A DNA stretch of 64,000 bases from assembly GCA_963764365.1 (NCBI GenBank), contig CAVXSI010000020.1, positions 523,807 through 587,806 of the forward strand. The letters run 5' to 3'. Position numbers and translations under genes: made by a program. The stretch is from VRUE01 sp963764365 (GTDB lineage Bacteria; Actinomycetota; Thermoleophilia; Solirubrobacterales; 70-9). Under the pieces are notes generated by a model. It saw only the letters and a program-made list of their open reading frames with translations, was not told the DNA's origin and searched no databases. Positions 44,190 through 51,765 of this stretch are shown here, piece after piece. The number at the start of each line of letters is the position of its first letter. Within the stretch, counting starts at the first letter, position 1.

Positions 44190-44423
44190 ATGGCAGACCT
44201 CCAAGACAGCATCCAGCAGCAGCTCTCAGGGCTCGACTCCGAGCTCGACCTCGTCGCGCTCGAGCAGCCCGGCACCGAATCGCTGCGCCTCTTCATCGAC
44301 CACCCCTCGGGAGTCGACCTGGCGCTCTGCGAACGGGTCACCAGGCACCTGGGCGAGCTGCGCGCCGAGTACTCGCTGGAGGTCTCCTCGCCGGGCCCCA
44401 AATACCGCAAGGAGGAGCAGTGA
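44190..44423 (+). CDS. rimP: Truncated ribosome maturation factor RimP (N-terminal domain only)
   Basis: A 77-aa protein. It aligns with the RimP N-terminal alpha/beta domain: LVALEQPGTESLRLFIDHPSGVDLALCERV (two motifs, ESLRLFIDHPSGV and LALCERVT) ending in the diagnostic YSLEVSSPG. It then stops after PKYRKEEQ. Normal RimP (about 150 aa) continues with LDRPL and an SH3-like C-terminal domain that contacts S12. No remnant of that domain is present; nusA begins at the stop codon (GTGA). Either the N-terminal domain suffices here or the protein has a changed role. Confidence 0.82.
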   Translation: MADLQDSIQQQLSGLDSELDLVALEQPGTESLRLFIDHPSGVDLALCERVTRHLGELRAEYSLEVSSPGPKYRKEEQ

Positions 44424-45955
44424 GCAAAGAGATCGTCGACGCAATCGGGGCGCTCGAGCAGGAGAAGGGCATCTCCGCCGACAAGCTGATGGACGCGCTC
44501 GCCGACGCGCTGCTCTCCGCCTACAAGAAAACCCCGGGGGCGGCCAAATACGCCCGCGTCGACCTCGACCACGAGACCGGCGACTTCCTCGTCTTCGAAC
44601 TGATCCTGCCGGCCGAGCTGGAGGAGAAGCTGCTGGCCGAGGCGGCCGAGGCGCAGGAGGCCGAGGAGCGCGAAATCGACCCCGAGACGGGCGAGCTGAA
44701 AGAGCTCGAGGATCCCGAGCTCGACCCGGAGATGATCGCTCCCTACGAGGACCAGATCGAGACCCGCGACGTCACCCCCGAAGACTTCGGCCGGATCGCC
44801 GCCCAGACCGCCAAGCAGGTGATCCTGCAGCGGATCCGCGAGGCCGAACGGATGATGATGTTCGACGAGTACCAGGACCGGGTCGGCGAGCTGATCACCG
44901 GAATCATCCAGCAGTCCGACAAGCGCTACACGCTGGTCCAGCTGCGCGAGCGGGTCGAGGCGCTGTTGCCGAAGTCCGAGCAGGTCTACAACGAGCGCTA
45001 CGACCACGGGATGCGGGTCAAGGCCGTGATCACCGACGTCTCCGACTCGACCAAAGGCCCGGCGATCGTCGTCTCCCGCCGCAGCTCCGAGCTGATCAAG
45101 AAGCTGTTCGAACTCGAGGTGCCGGAGATCGCCGACAACCTGGTCGAGATCGTCGGCGTCGCCCGCGAGCCCGGCTACCGCTCGAAGATCGCCGTCGTCT
45201 CCCATGCCGACGGGGTCGACCCGGTCGGCGCCTGCGTCGGCCCGCGCGGCTCGCGGGTGCGGATGGTCGTCTCGGAGCTGCGCGGCGAGAAGATCGACAT
45301 CATCCCCCACAACGACGAGCCGGCCCGCTTCGTCGCCAAGGCGCTCTCGCCGGCGCGGGTGCGCGAGGTGATCGTCGACGACGAGGAGCGGCAGGCGACC
45401 GTGATCGTCCCCGACGACCAGCTCTCGCTGGCGATCGGCCGCGACGGCCAGAACGCGCGCCTCGCCGCCCGCCTGACCGGCTGGCGGGTCGACATCAAAT
45501 CCGAGACCGAGTTCTCCCAGGAAGAGGAGGACGTCGAGTACGAGGGCGAGGAGGCATCCGACGGGCACTGCCTGGCGGTGCTCTCCAACGGCCGCCGCTG
45601 CCCGAACGCGACGGTCGGCGACTCGCACTACTGCGGGCTGCCCACCCACCAGGCGCTGGCCCGGTTCGAGACCAACCAGATCGCGGTGCTGGCGCCTCTG
45701 GAGGAAGCTGAGGTGGCGATCCTCGCCGATCCGGAGGCCGACGAGGGGCAGGTTGCCGAGATCGTTGCGAAGGCAGACGCCTCGTTTGTTGAGGAGGCTC
45801 CGGATGAGGGTTCGGACGCCGTGCCCGCGGGTCCTGTCGCGGAGGAGGGCACCCCGTCCTCGTCGGACGGGGAACCCACCTCCACGCCTCCCGCGGAAGA
45901 GACGTCGGAGGAAGACAAGCCGGAGCCCGTCGCCGGGGAGGCTGAGCAGGCCTAG
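44420..45955 (+). CDS. nusA: Transcription termination/antitermination factor NusA with extra zinc-finger-like tail
   Basis: A 511-aa protein. N-terminal RNAP-binding domain (residues 1 to about 180, with an acidic insert near 75-110), S1 domain (RYDHGMRVKAVITDVSDST), KH1 (RSKIAVVSHADGVDPVGACVGPRGSRV, quoted in part: VGACVGPRGSRVRMVVSEL) and KH2 (DQLSLAIGRDGQNARLAARL). After KH2 comes a Cys/His module, Cys384-x9-Cys-x10-Cys-x4-His, then an acidic Pro/Glu-rich tail. The module is not part of standard NusA. GTG 44420 with AAGGAGGAG upstream. ylxR, usually next, is missing. Confidence 0.94.
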   Translation: MSKEIVDAIGALEQEKGISADKLMDALADALLSAYKKTPGAAKYARVDLDHETGDFLVFELILPAELEEKLLAEAAEAQEAEEREIDPETGELKELEDPELDPEMIAPYEDQIETRDVTPEDFGRIAAQTAKQVILQRIREAERMMMFDEYQDRVGELITGIIQQSDKRYTLVQLRERVEALLPKSEQVYNERYDHGMRVKAVITDVSDSTKGPAIVVSRRSSELIKKLFELEVPEIADNLVEIVGVAREPGYRSKIAVVSHADGVDPVGACVGPRGSRVRMVVSELRGEKIDIIPHNDEPARFVAKALSPARVREVIVDDEERQATVIVPDDQLSLAIGRDGQNARLAARLTGWRVDIKSETEFSQEEEDVEYEGEEASDGHCLAVLSNGRRCPNATVGDSHYCGLPTHQALARFETNQIAVLAPLEEAEVAILADPEADEGQVAEIVAKADASFVEEAPDEGSDAVPAGPVAEEGTPSSSDGEPTSTPPAEETSEEDKPEPVAGEAEQA

Positions 45956-48138
45956 TGGCTAAGAAGCGCGTCCATGAGATTGCCAAAGCGCAAGGGCTGA
46001 GCTCGAAACAGCTGCTGGCCGCGTTGAAAGCCGCTGGAATCGAGGCGAAAGCGGCTGCATCGAGCGTGGAGGAGTCGGACGCCTTGAAGGCGCTTTCCGC
46101 CAACGGTGGCCAGGTCGCCACCAAGCCGAAGCCAGCGGAGAAAGGGGCCGCTCCGGCGAAACCGAAAGCTGAGGCCAAACCCGCCGCTGCGGCGAAACCG
46201 GTCGCAAAAAAACCGACCGGGTCGGCGAAAAAACGTCGCGTGGTGATCGATTCCCAGGCCGCGCGCCGCGACCAGATGGGCGGGCCGCCGCCGCAGCGGC
46301 CGCCGCGACGCAGGGGCGGGCGCAGGCGCCGGCCGATGCTCGAGGAGCCGCCGCTCAAAGCCGAGGCGCCGGCCGAGCCTGAGGCGACCAAGGTCAACTC
46401 CGGCGCAACCGTGCGCGAGGTCGCCGAGCTGCTCGGCCTCGGCAGCGCCGAGGTGATCAAGAAGCTGATGACGATGGGGGAGATGGCGACCCTCACCCAG
46501 ACCCTGACCGACGAGTCGATCAAGGCGATCGCCGACGAGTACGACCGCAAGATCGAGATCGTCACCGCCGCCGAGGAGGAGCCGGAGGCGCCCGAGTACG
46601 AGGACGCCGAGGAGAGTCTGGCGCCGCGGCCGCCGGTGGTGACGATCATGGGCCACGTCGACCACGGCAAGACCTCGCTGCTCGACGCGATCCGCGAGAC
46701 CGAGGTCGCCGCCGGCGAGGCCGGCGGCATCACCCAGCACATCGGCGCCTACCAGGTTCACCACGGCGCCAAGGAGATCACCTTCCTCGACACGCCCGGC
46801 CACGCCGCCTTCACGGCGATGCGCGCCCGCGGCGCCAGCGTCACCGACATCGCCGTGGTCGTCGTCGCCGCCGACGACGGCGTCATGCCGCAGACCAAAG
46901 AGGCGATCGACCACGCCCGCGCCGCCGACGTGCCGATCCTGATCGCCGTCAACAAGATCGACAAAGAGGGCGCCCAGCCGGATCGGATCCGCAACGACCT
47001 CTCCGCCGACGGCCTCACCCCGGAGGACTGGGGCGGGGAGACCGTCTACTGCGACGTCTCGGCGAAGACCCACGAGGGGCTCGACAACCTGCTCGACATG
47101 ATTCTGCTCGTCTCCGAGCTGGAGGAGCTCGGCGCCAACGCCGCCGCCCCCGCCTCCGGCGCCGTGGTCGAGTCCCAGCTCGACCCCGGCCGCGGCCCGG
47201 TGGTGACGATCCTCGTCCAGCGCGGCACCCTGAAGGTCGGCGACGCGCTCGTCGCCGGCCCGGTCTGGGGCCGGGTTCGGGCGATGCACGACTTCACCGG
47301 CGAACGGGTCGAGCGGGCCGGGCCGGGGATGCCGGTCGAGGTGCTCGGCTTCGACGGCGTCTGCGAGGCCGGCGAGCACGTCCGTGCGGTCGAGAACGAC
47401 CGCCGCGCCCGCCAGCTCGCGGGGGAGCGCGCGAACCGGCTCAAGACCGAGGCGCTGGCCCGCCGGCAGGCGCGCAAGGTCAGCCTCGAGGAGGTCTTCT
47501 CGCGCGCCCAGGAAGGCGACATCAAGGAGCTCGACATCGTCCTCAAGGCCGACGTCGCCGGCTCGCTCGAGGCGCTCCAGGACGAGATCGCGAAAGTGCC
47601 GCAGGAGCAGGTCGGGATCAACATCATCCACTCCCAGACCGGCGGCATCAACGAGTCCGACGTCATGCTCGCCTCGGCCTCCGACGCGATCGTGATCGGC
47701 TTCAACGTGAGGCCGCTGGCCGACGCCCGCCGCGCCGCCGAGCGCGAGGGTGTCGACGTCCGCACCTACTCGGTGATCTACAAAATCACCGAGGACCTGC
47801 GCAACGCGATGGAGGGCATGCTGGAGGCGATCGAGGTCGAGGAGATCCTCGGCGAGGCCGAGGTCAAACAGACCTTCAAGGCTTCGAAGGTCGGCCGCAT
47901 CGCCGGCTGCATCGTCAACGAGGGCCGCGTCGCCCGCGACGCCAGCGTCCGCCTGATCCGCGAGGGCACGGTGATCTGGGACGGCAGGCTCGGCTCCCTG
48001 CGCCGCTTCAAAGACAACGTGCAGGAGGTCGAGCAGGGACAGGAGTGCGGCGTCGTCCTCGACGGCTACGCCGACGTCAAGGAGGGCGACGTGCTCGAGT
48101 TCTACAAGACCAAGCAGGTCGAGCAGACGCTGGAGTGA
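45955..48138 (+). CDS. infB: Translation initiation factor IF-2
   Basis: A 727-aa GTPase that places fMet-tRNA on the ribosome. The N-terminal HTH (KKRVHEIAKAQGLSSKQLL) is followed by a Lys/Ala/Pro-rich linker (about residues 50-140), IF2_N (VREVAELLGLGSAEVIKKLM), the G domain (MGHVDHGKTSLLD, FLDTPGHAAF, AVNKIDKEGA), then domains II-IV with VGRIAGCIVNEG. The linker is shorter than in Streptomyces. The start is GTG 45955, sharing bases with the nusA stop (TAGTG). Confidence 0.97.
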   Translation: MAKKRVHEIAKAQGLSSKQLLAALKAAGIEAKAAASSVEESDALKALSANGGQVATKPKPAEKGAAPAKPKAEAKPAAAAKPVAKKPTGSAKKRRVVIDSQAARRDQMGGPPPQRPPRRRGGRRRRPMLEEPPLKAEAPAEPEATKVNSGATVREVAELLGLGSAEVIKKLMTMGEMATLTQTLTDESIKAIADEYDRKIEIVTAAEEEPEAPEYEDAEESLAPRPPVVTIMGHVDHGKTSLLDAIRETEVAAGEAGGITQHIGAYQVHHGAKEITFLDTPGHAAFTAMRARGASVTDIAVVVVAADDGVMPQTKEAIDHARAADVPILIAVNKIDKEGAQPDRIRNDLSADGLTPEDWGGETVYCDVSAKTHEGLDNLLDMILLVSELEELGANAAAPASGAVVESQLDPGRGPVVTILVQRGTLKVGDALVAGPVWGRVRAMHDFTGERVERAGPGMPVEVLGFDGVCEAGEHVRAVENDRRARQLAGERANRLKTEALARRQARKVSLEEVFSRAQEGDIKELDIVLKADVAGSLEALQDEIAKVPQEQVGINIIHSQTGGINESDVMLASASDAIVIGFNVRPLADARRAAEREGVDVRTYSVIYKITEDLRNAMEGMLEAIEVEEILGEAEVKQTFKASKVGRIAGCIVNEGRVARDASVRLIREGTVIWDGRLGSLRRFKDNVQEVEQGQECGVVLDGYADVKEGDVLEFYKTKQVEQTLE

Positions 48139-48147
48139 GGCACTAAG

Positions 48148-48504
48148 ATGGCCACCCCTCGCATGCGCCGCATCAACGAGGTGCTTCGCGAGGTGATCGG
48201 CGCAGCGATCGCCACCGATCTGAGCGACCCCCGGATCGGCTTCGTCACCGTGACCTCGGTCGAAACCAGCCCAGACCTCCGCGCCGCCAAGGTGCACGTC
48301 AGCGTGTTCGGCGACGCCGAGGCGCGCGAGGCGACCCTGGCCGGGCTGCGCTCCTCGCACGGCCCGATCCAGGCGAAGGTCGCCGCCGAGACGCGGATGA
48401 AGCGGACGCCGACCCTGACCTTCCACTACGACCCGACGGTCGAGCAGGGGATGAGAATCTCCCGCCTGCTCGAAGAAGGGGGCGACGATGAGCGAGACGA
48501 CTGA
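48148..48504 (+). CDS. rbfA: Ribosome-binding factor A
   Basis: A 118-aa KH-type protein for 30S maturation and cold adaptation: MRRINEVLREVIGAAIATDLSDPRIGF (quoted parts INEVLREVIGAA, DLSDPRIGFVTVT), SPDLRAAKVHVSVFG, and a C-terminal PTLTFHYDPTVEQGMRIS. The tail is acidic. The last 17 nt overlap the next gene. Confidence 0.95.
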   Translation: MATPRMRRINEVLREVIGAAIATDLSDPRIGFVTVTSVETSPDLRAAKVHVSVFGDAEAREATLAGLRSSHGPIQAKVAAETRMKRTPTLTFHYDPTVEQGMRISRLLEEGGDDERDD

Positions 48505-49486
48505 CGTCGGCACCGCGCTGGAGCGGGTGGCGGAGGAGATCCGCCGCCGCGACCGCTTCCTGCTGACCGCCCACGAGGGCCCCGACGGCGACGCGCTCGG
48601 CTCGCTGCTCGGCATGCACCGCCTGCTGACCGCGCTCGGCAAGGACTCGGTGATGTTCCTCGCCGCGAAGGAGTTCCCATTGCCGGTCGAGTACCGCTTC
48701 CTGCCGCTCGAGGAGGTCTTCCACGAGCCGCCGGCCGACATGCCGGATCGCACCGTCGTCTTCCTCGACTGCGGCAACATCGACCGGATGCCGGTCGACT
48801 TCCTCGCCGACGGCGGCAACTTCCGCATCAACATCGACCACCACCACGACAACACGCGTTTCGGCGACGTCGACCTTGTCGAGGTCGACGCCTCGTGCAC
48901 GGCGGAGATCGTCTACGAGCTGGCGGTCCTGCTCGGGGTCGAGCTGACCGCCGAGATGGCCTCGGCGCTCTACGTCGGCATCGTCACCGACACCGGCAAG
49001 TTCATGTACGAGAACAGCAACGCCCGCACCCACCGGATCGCCGCCGAGCTGATCGAAGCGGGGGTCGAGATCGACGAGACCTACCGCCGCCTCTACGAGC
49101 ACGTGCCGATCGAGAAGCTGCGGCTGCTGTCGCAGGCCCTCGAAGGCATCCAGCGCCACTGCGACGGGGCGCTCGTCCTCGCCTACGTCACCGCCGCCGA
49201 CTACGAGGCGAGCGGGGCCGGCGAGGAGATGACCGAGGGGATCATCGACCACCTGCGCTCGGTCGAGGGCTCGCGCGTCGCGGCTCTGGTCCGCGACCTC
49301 GGCGATCGCGGGCGGGCGGCGCGCAAGGTCAGCCTGCGCTCCAGCAACGGCGAGGTCGATGTCTCCACGATCGCCCGCAAGCACGGGGGAGGGGGGCACA
49401 AGCGGGCCGCTGGCTTCTCCACCGACCTCGAGATCGGAGAGCTGGTCCCCTGGCTCTGCGCCGAGGTCTCCTCCCAGCTGCCTTGA
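48488..49486 (+). CDS. nrnA: DHH/DHHA1 phosphoesterase (NrnA-like oligoribonuclease / pAp phosphatase)
   Basis: A 332-aa protein. DHH motifs: LTAHEGPDGDALGSLLG, VVFLDCGNIDR, NIDHHHDNTRFGD, VTDTGKFMYEN; DHHA1 motif ARKHGGGGHKRAAGFS. NrnA-type enzymes degrade nano-RNAs (and pApA) and dephosphorylate 3'-phosphoadenosine 5'-phosphate. Between rbfA and truB is its standard location in Gram-positive bacteria. It overlaps rbfA by 17 nt and truB by TTGA. Confidence 0.93.
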   Translation: MSETTDVGTALERVAEEIRRRDRFLLTAHEGPDGDALGSLLGMHRLLTALGKDSVMFLAAKEFPLPVEYRFLPLEEVFHEPPADMPDRTVVFLDCGNIDRMPVDFLADGGNFRINIDHHHDNTRFGDVDLVEVDASCTAEIVYELAVLLGVELTAEMASALYVGIVTDTGKFMYENSNARTHRIAAELIEAGVEIDETYRRLYEHVPIEKLRLLSQALEGIQRHCDGALVLAYVTAADYEASGAGEEMTEGIIDHLRSVEGSRVAALVRDLGDRGRAARKVSLRSSNGEVDVSTIARKHGGGGHKRAAGFSTDLEIGELVPWLCAEVSSQLP

Positions 49487-50115
49487 CGCTGCTGCTCTGC
49501 GACAAGCCGGCCGGCGCGACCTCCCACGACGTGGTTGCCAGAGTGCGCCGGGAGCGCGGCGAGAAGGCGGGCCACGCCGGCACCCTCGATCCCTTCGCCA
49601 CCGGCCTGCTGCTGGTCCTGCTGGGGCGGGCGACGCGCCTGCAGCGCTTTCTCACCGGCCTGCCGAAGACCTACCTGGCGACCGCCCGGCTCGGCTGGCG
49701 CTCCAGCACCGGCGACCCCGACGGCGAGCTGACCGAGACCGGCACCGTCCCCGGCTCGCTCGAGCTGCCGATCGGCACCGTGCGCCAGCGGGTGCCGATG
49801 ACCTCGGCGGTGCGCGTCGGTGGCGAGCGGCTCTACCGCAAGGCACACCGCGGCGAGACCGTGACGACGCCGCTGCGCGACGTCGACGTCCACCGGGCCG
49901 AGCTGCTGGCGAGCGACGGGGCTACCGCCTCCTACGAGGTCGAATGCTCGGCCGGCACCTATGTCCGCACCCTGGTCGAGACCCTCGGCGACGCCTACTG
50001 CCTGTCGCTGCGGCGCACCGCGATCGGCCCCTTCCGGGTCGAGGAAGCGGGCGAGGAGATCGCGGTCGAGCGGGTCGCCGAACTGGTGCCGGCCGCAGCA
50101 GAGGCCCTGCGATGA
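49483..50115 (+). CDS. truB: tRNA pseudouridine-55 synthase TruB
   Basis: A 210-aa enzyme that isomerises U55 of tRNA T loops. CDKPAGATSHDVVARVRR, then GHAGTLDPFATGLLLVLLG with the catalytic Asp, KTYLATARLG, YEVECSAGTYVRTL. The C-terminal PUA domain is missing or very short compared with the E. coli form (over 300 aa). The start is TTG 49483, overlapping the previous stop (TTGA); it places the conserved LLLCDKPAG at the N-terminus as expected. Confidence 0.92.
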   Translation: MTLLLCDKPAGATSHDVVARVRRERGEKAGHAGTLDPFATGLLLVLLGRATRLQRFLTGLPKTYLATARLGWRSSTGDPDGELTETGTVPGSLELPIGTVRQRVPMTSAVRVGGERLYRKAHRGETVTTPLRDVDVHRAELLASDGATASYEVECSAGTYVRTLVETLGDAYCLSLRRTAIGPFRVEEAGEEIAVERVAELVPAAAEALR

Positions 50116-51002
50116 GCATCCGGGTCACATCGCTGCCCGACGCCGAGCCGCGATCGCGCGATGTCGCGATCGGCACCTTCGACGGCGTCCACCTCGGCCA
50201 CCAGGCGGTGATCGAAGGCGCCGACTCCGTCCTCACCTTCGACCCGCACCCGCTTGCGATCCTCCACCCGGCGGCGCTGCCGAAGCTGCTGATGCCGTTC
50301 GGGGTGAAGCGCGACGTGATCGACGGCCTCGGAGTGCGTGAGCTGGTCGTGATCCCGTTCGACCGCGAGTTCGCCGCCCGCTCGGCCGAGCAGTTCGTCG
50401 AGGAGGTCCTGATCCGCCGGCTGGGTGCCGAGCGCGTCTCGGTCGGCGAGAACTTCCGCTTCGGCGCCAGGGCGCAGGGCGACCCGGCGATGCTCGCCGC
50501 CCGCGGCGAGTTCGAGACCAGGGTGGTGCCGCTGGTCGAGGTCGACGGCGAGACGGTCTCCTCGACCCGGATCCGCGCCCTGGTCGCGGCCGGCGACATG
50601 GAGGGCGCGCGCCACTGCCTCGGCGCCCCGTTCATGGTCGAGGGAACGGTGGTCGAGGGCGACCAGCGTGGCCGCGAGCTCGGCTTCCCGACCGCCAACG
50701 TCGTCCCCGACGACGGCCTCGCGATCCCCGGCCACGGGGTCTACGCGGCCTTCGCCAACGGCGTCCCGGCGGCGGTCAACGTCGGCGTCCGGCCGACCTT
50801 CGACAGCGGCCGCGGGGTGCTGATCGAGACCTACCTGATCGATCGCGAGGAGGATCTCTACGGCAGCACCCTGCGGGTCGCGTTCGTCGAGCGGCTGCGG
50901 GGCGAGCGGCGCTTTCCGGGGGTCGAGGAGCTGATCGCCCAGATGCGGATCGACGTCGAGGACGCGAAGCGGGTCTGTGCTAGCTTCACCGGCGCGCAAT
51001 GA
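50112..51002 (+). CDS. ribF: Bifunctional riboflavin kinase / FAD synthetase
   Basis: A 296-aa protein. The N-terminal FAD synthetase (AIGTFDGVHLGHQAVI with the nucleotidyl-transferase HxGH-like motif, VLTFDPHP, VSVGENFRFG, VSSTRIR) is followed by C-terminal riboflavin kinase (GTVVEGDQRGRELGFPTAN, VNVGVRPTF). It makes FMN and FAD, cofactors needed for example by the PyrK, PyrD and CoaC products encoded upstream. ATGA overlaps with truB and rpsO. Confidence 0.95.
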   Translation: MSIRVTSLPDAEPRSRDVAIGTFDGVHLGHQAVIEGADSVLTFDPHPLAILHPAALPKLLMPFGVKRDVIDGLGVRELVVIPFDREFAARSAEQFVEEVLIRRLGAERVSVGENFRFGARAQGDPAMLAARGEFETRVVPLVEVDGETVSSTRIRALVAAGDMEGARHCLGAPFMVEGTVVEGDQRGRELGFPTANVVPDDGLAIPGHGVYAAFANGVPAAVNVGVRPTFDSGRGVLIETYLIDREEDLYGSTLRVAFVERLRGERRFPGVEELIAQMRIDVEDAKRVCASFTGAQ

Positions 51003-51268
51003 GCCTGACCAAGGACAGGAAGAACGAGTTGATCGGCAAGTACGGCCGTGCCGACGGGGACACCGGCTCGGCCGAGGTCCAGGTGGCGCTGCTTACCGAG
51101 CGGATCAACGAGCTGACCGAGCACCTCCGCTCGCACTCCAAAGACCACCACTCGCGCCGCGGGCTGCTGATGCTGGTCGGCAAGCGCCGTCGCATGCTGC
51201 GCTATCTCGAGCGCACCGACCTCGAGCGTTATCGCGCTCTGGTCGCCGAGTTGGGCCTGCGCCGCTGA
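50999..51268 (+). CDS. rpsO: 30S ribosomal protein S15
   Basis: An 89-aa primary 16S-binding protein: KYGRADGDTGSAEVQVALLTERI (in part), NELTEHLRSHSKDHHSRRGLL, LVGKRRRMLRYL. Exactly standard length. The ATG overlaps the ribF stop. The rpsO-pnp neighbourhood is conserved, but here a small thioredoxin-fold gene is inserted between. Confidence 0.97.
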   Translation: MSLTKDRKNELIGKYGRADGDTGSAEVQVALLTERINELTEHLRSHSKDHHSRRGLLMLVGKRRRMLRYLERTDLERYRALVAELGLRR

Positions 51269-51690
51269 ACGCCCGCGGCGAGGGTCGGGAGACGATCGTC
51301 TACCTCGACCTCTGCTGCCCTACCGCGGCCGCCGTCTGGCCGCGGATCGCAGCGGTCGAGGGCCGGCTCGTAGTCCGCCACTTCCCGGTCGCCGCCAAGC
51401 ACCCGCGCTCACCCGCCCTGCACGCCGCGGCCGAGGCGGCGGGCGATCAGGGCGCGTTCTTCGCGATGTTCGAGTCGCTGCTCGACGACCAGGCGCGGGT
51501 CGACGACCCCCATCTCTGGCAGCGGGTCGAGCGGCTCGGCCTCGACCTGGAGCGCTTCGAGGCCGACCGCCGCTCCGGGCGGGTCGCGGCGCGGGTCCGC
51601 CGCGACACCGAGTCGGGCCTCGCCGCCGGCGTCGACGGCACGCTCGCGATTTTCCGCGACGGACGTGCGATCGAGCCTGACGCCCTGTAG
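51265..51690 (+). CDS. DsbA-like thioredoxin-fold protein lacking the CxxC pair
   Basis: The coding frame is clear from TIVYLDLCCPTAAAVWPRI through HFPVAAKHPRSPALHAAAEAA, FFAMFESLLDD, DPHLWQRVERLGLDLERFEADR to GVDGTLAIFRDG, all DsbA/thioredoxin_4 features. The usual CPxC is CPTA here, so only one active-site cysteine remains. No ATG, GTG or TTG precedes the fold in frame; the best candidate is CTG 51265, overlapping the rpsO stop as CTGA, giving about 141 aa. It could also be made by frameshift from rpsO. It may bind thiols or act as a chaperone rather than as an oxidase. Confidence 0.7.
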   Translation: MNARGEGRETIVYLDLCCPTAAAVWPRIAAVEGRLVVRHFPVAAKHPRSPALHAAAEAAGDQGAFFAMFESLLDDQARVDDPHLWQRVERLGLDLERFEADRRSGRVAARVRRDTESGLAAGVDGTLAIFRDGRAIEPDAL

Positions 51691-51729
51691 TCTCCCGCGT
51701 GAAAGAGAACGAGAGTTCTGAAAGCAGAT

Positions 51730-51754
51730 GGCCGTCATCCGGGCGGCCGGAGGT
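51730..51754 (+). promoter_or_regulatory. pnp leader hairpin and Shine-Dalgarno
   Basis: GGCCG (51730-51734) and CGGCC (51744-51748) form a hairpin abutting GGAGGT (51749-51754), the pnp ribosome binding site 11 nt from ATG 51766. The position suggests control of ribosome access, as in the RNase III/PNPase autoregulation known for E. coli pnp, but the structure is small. No clear promoter is seen in 51691-51729. Confidence 0.35.
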
Positions 51755-51765
51755 AGGACAACTAA

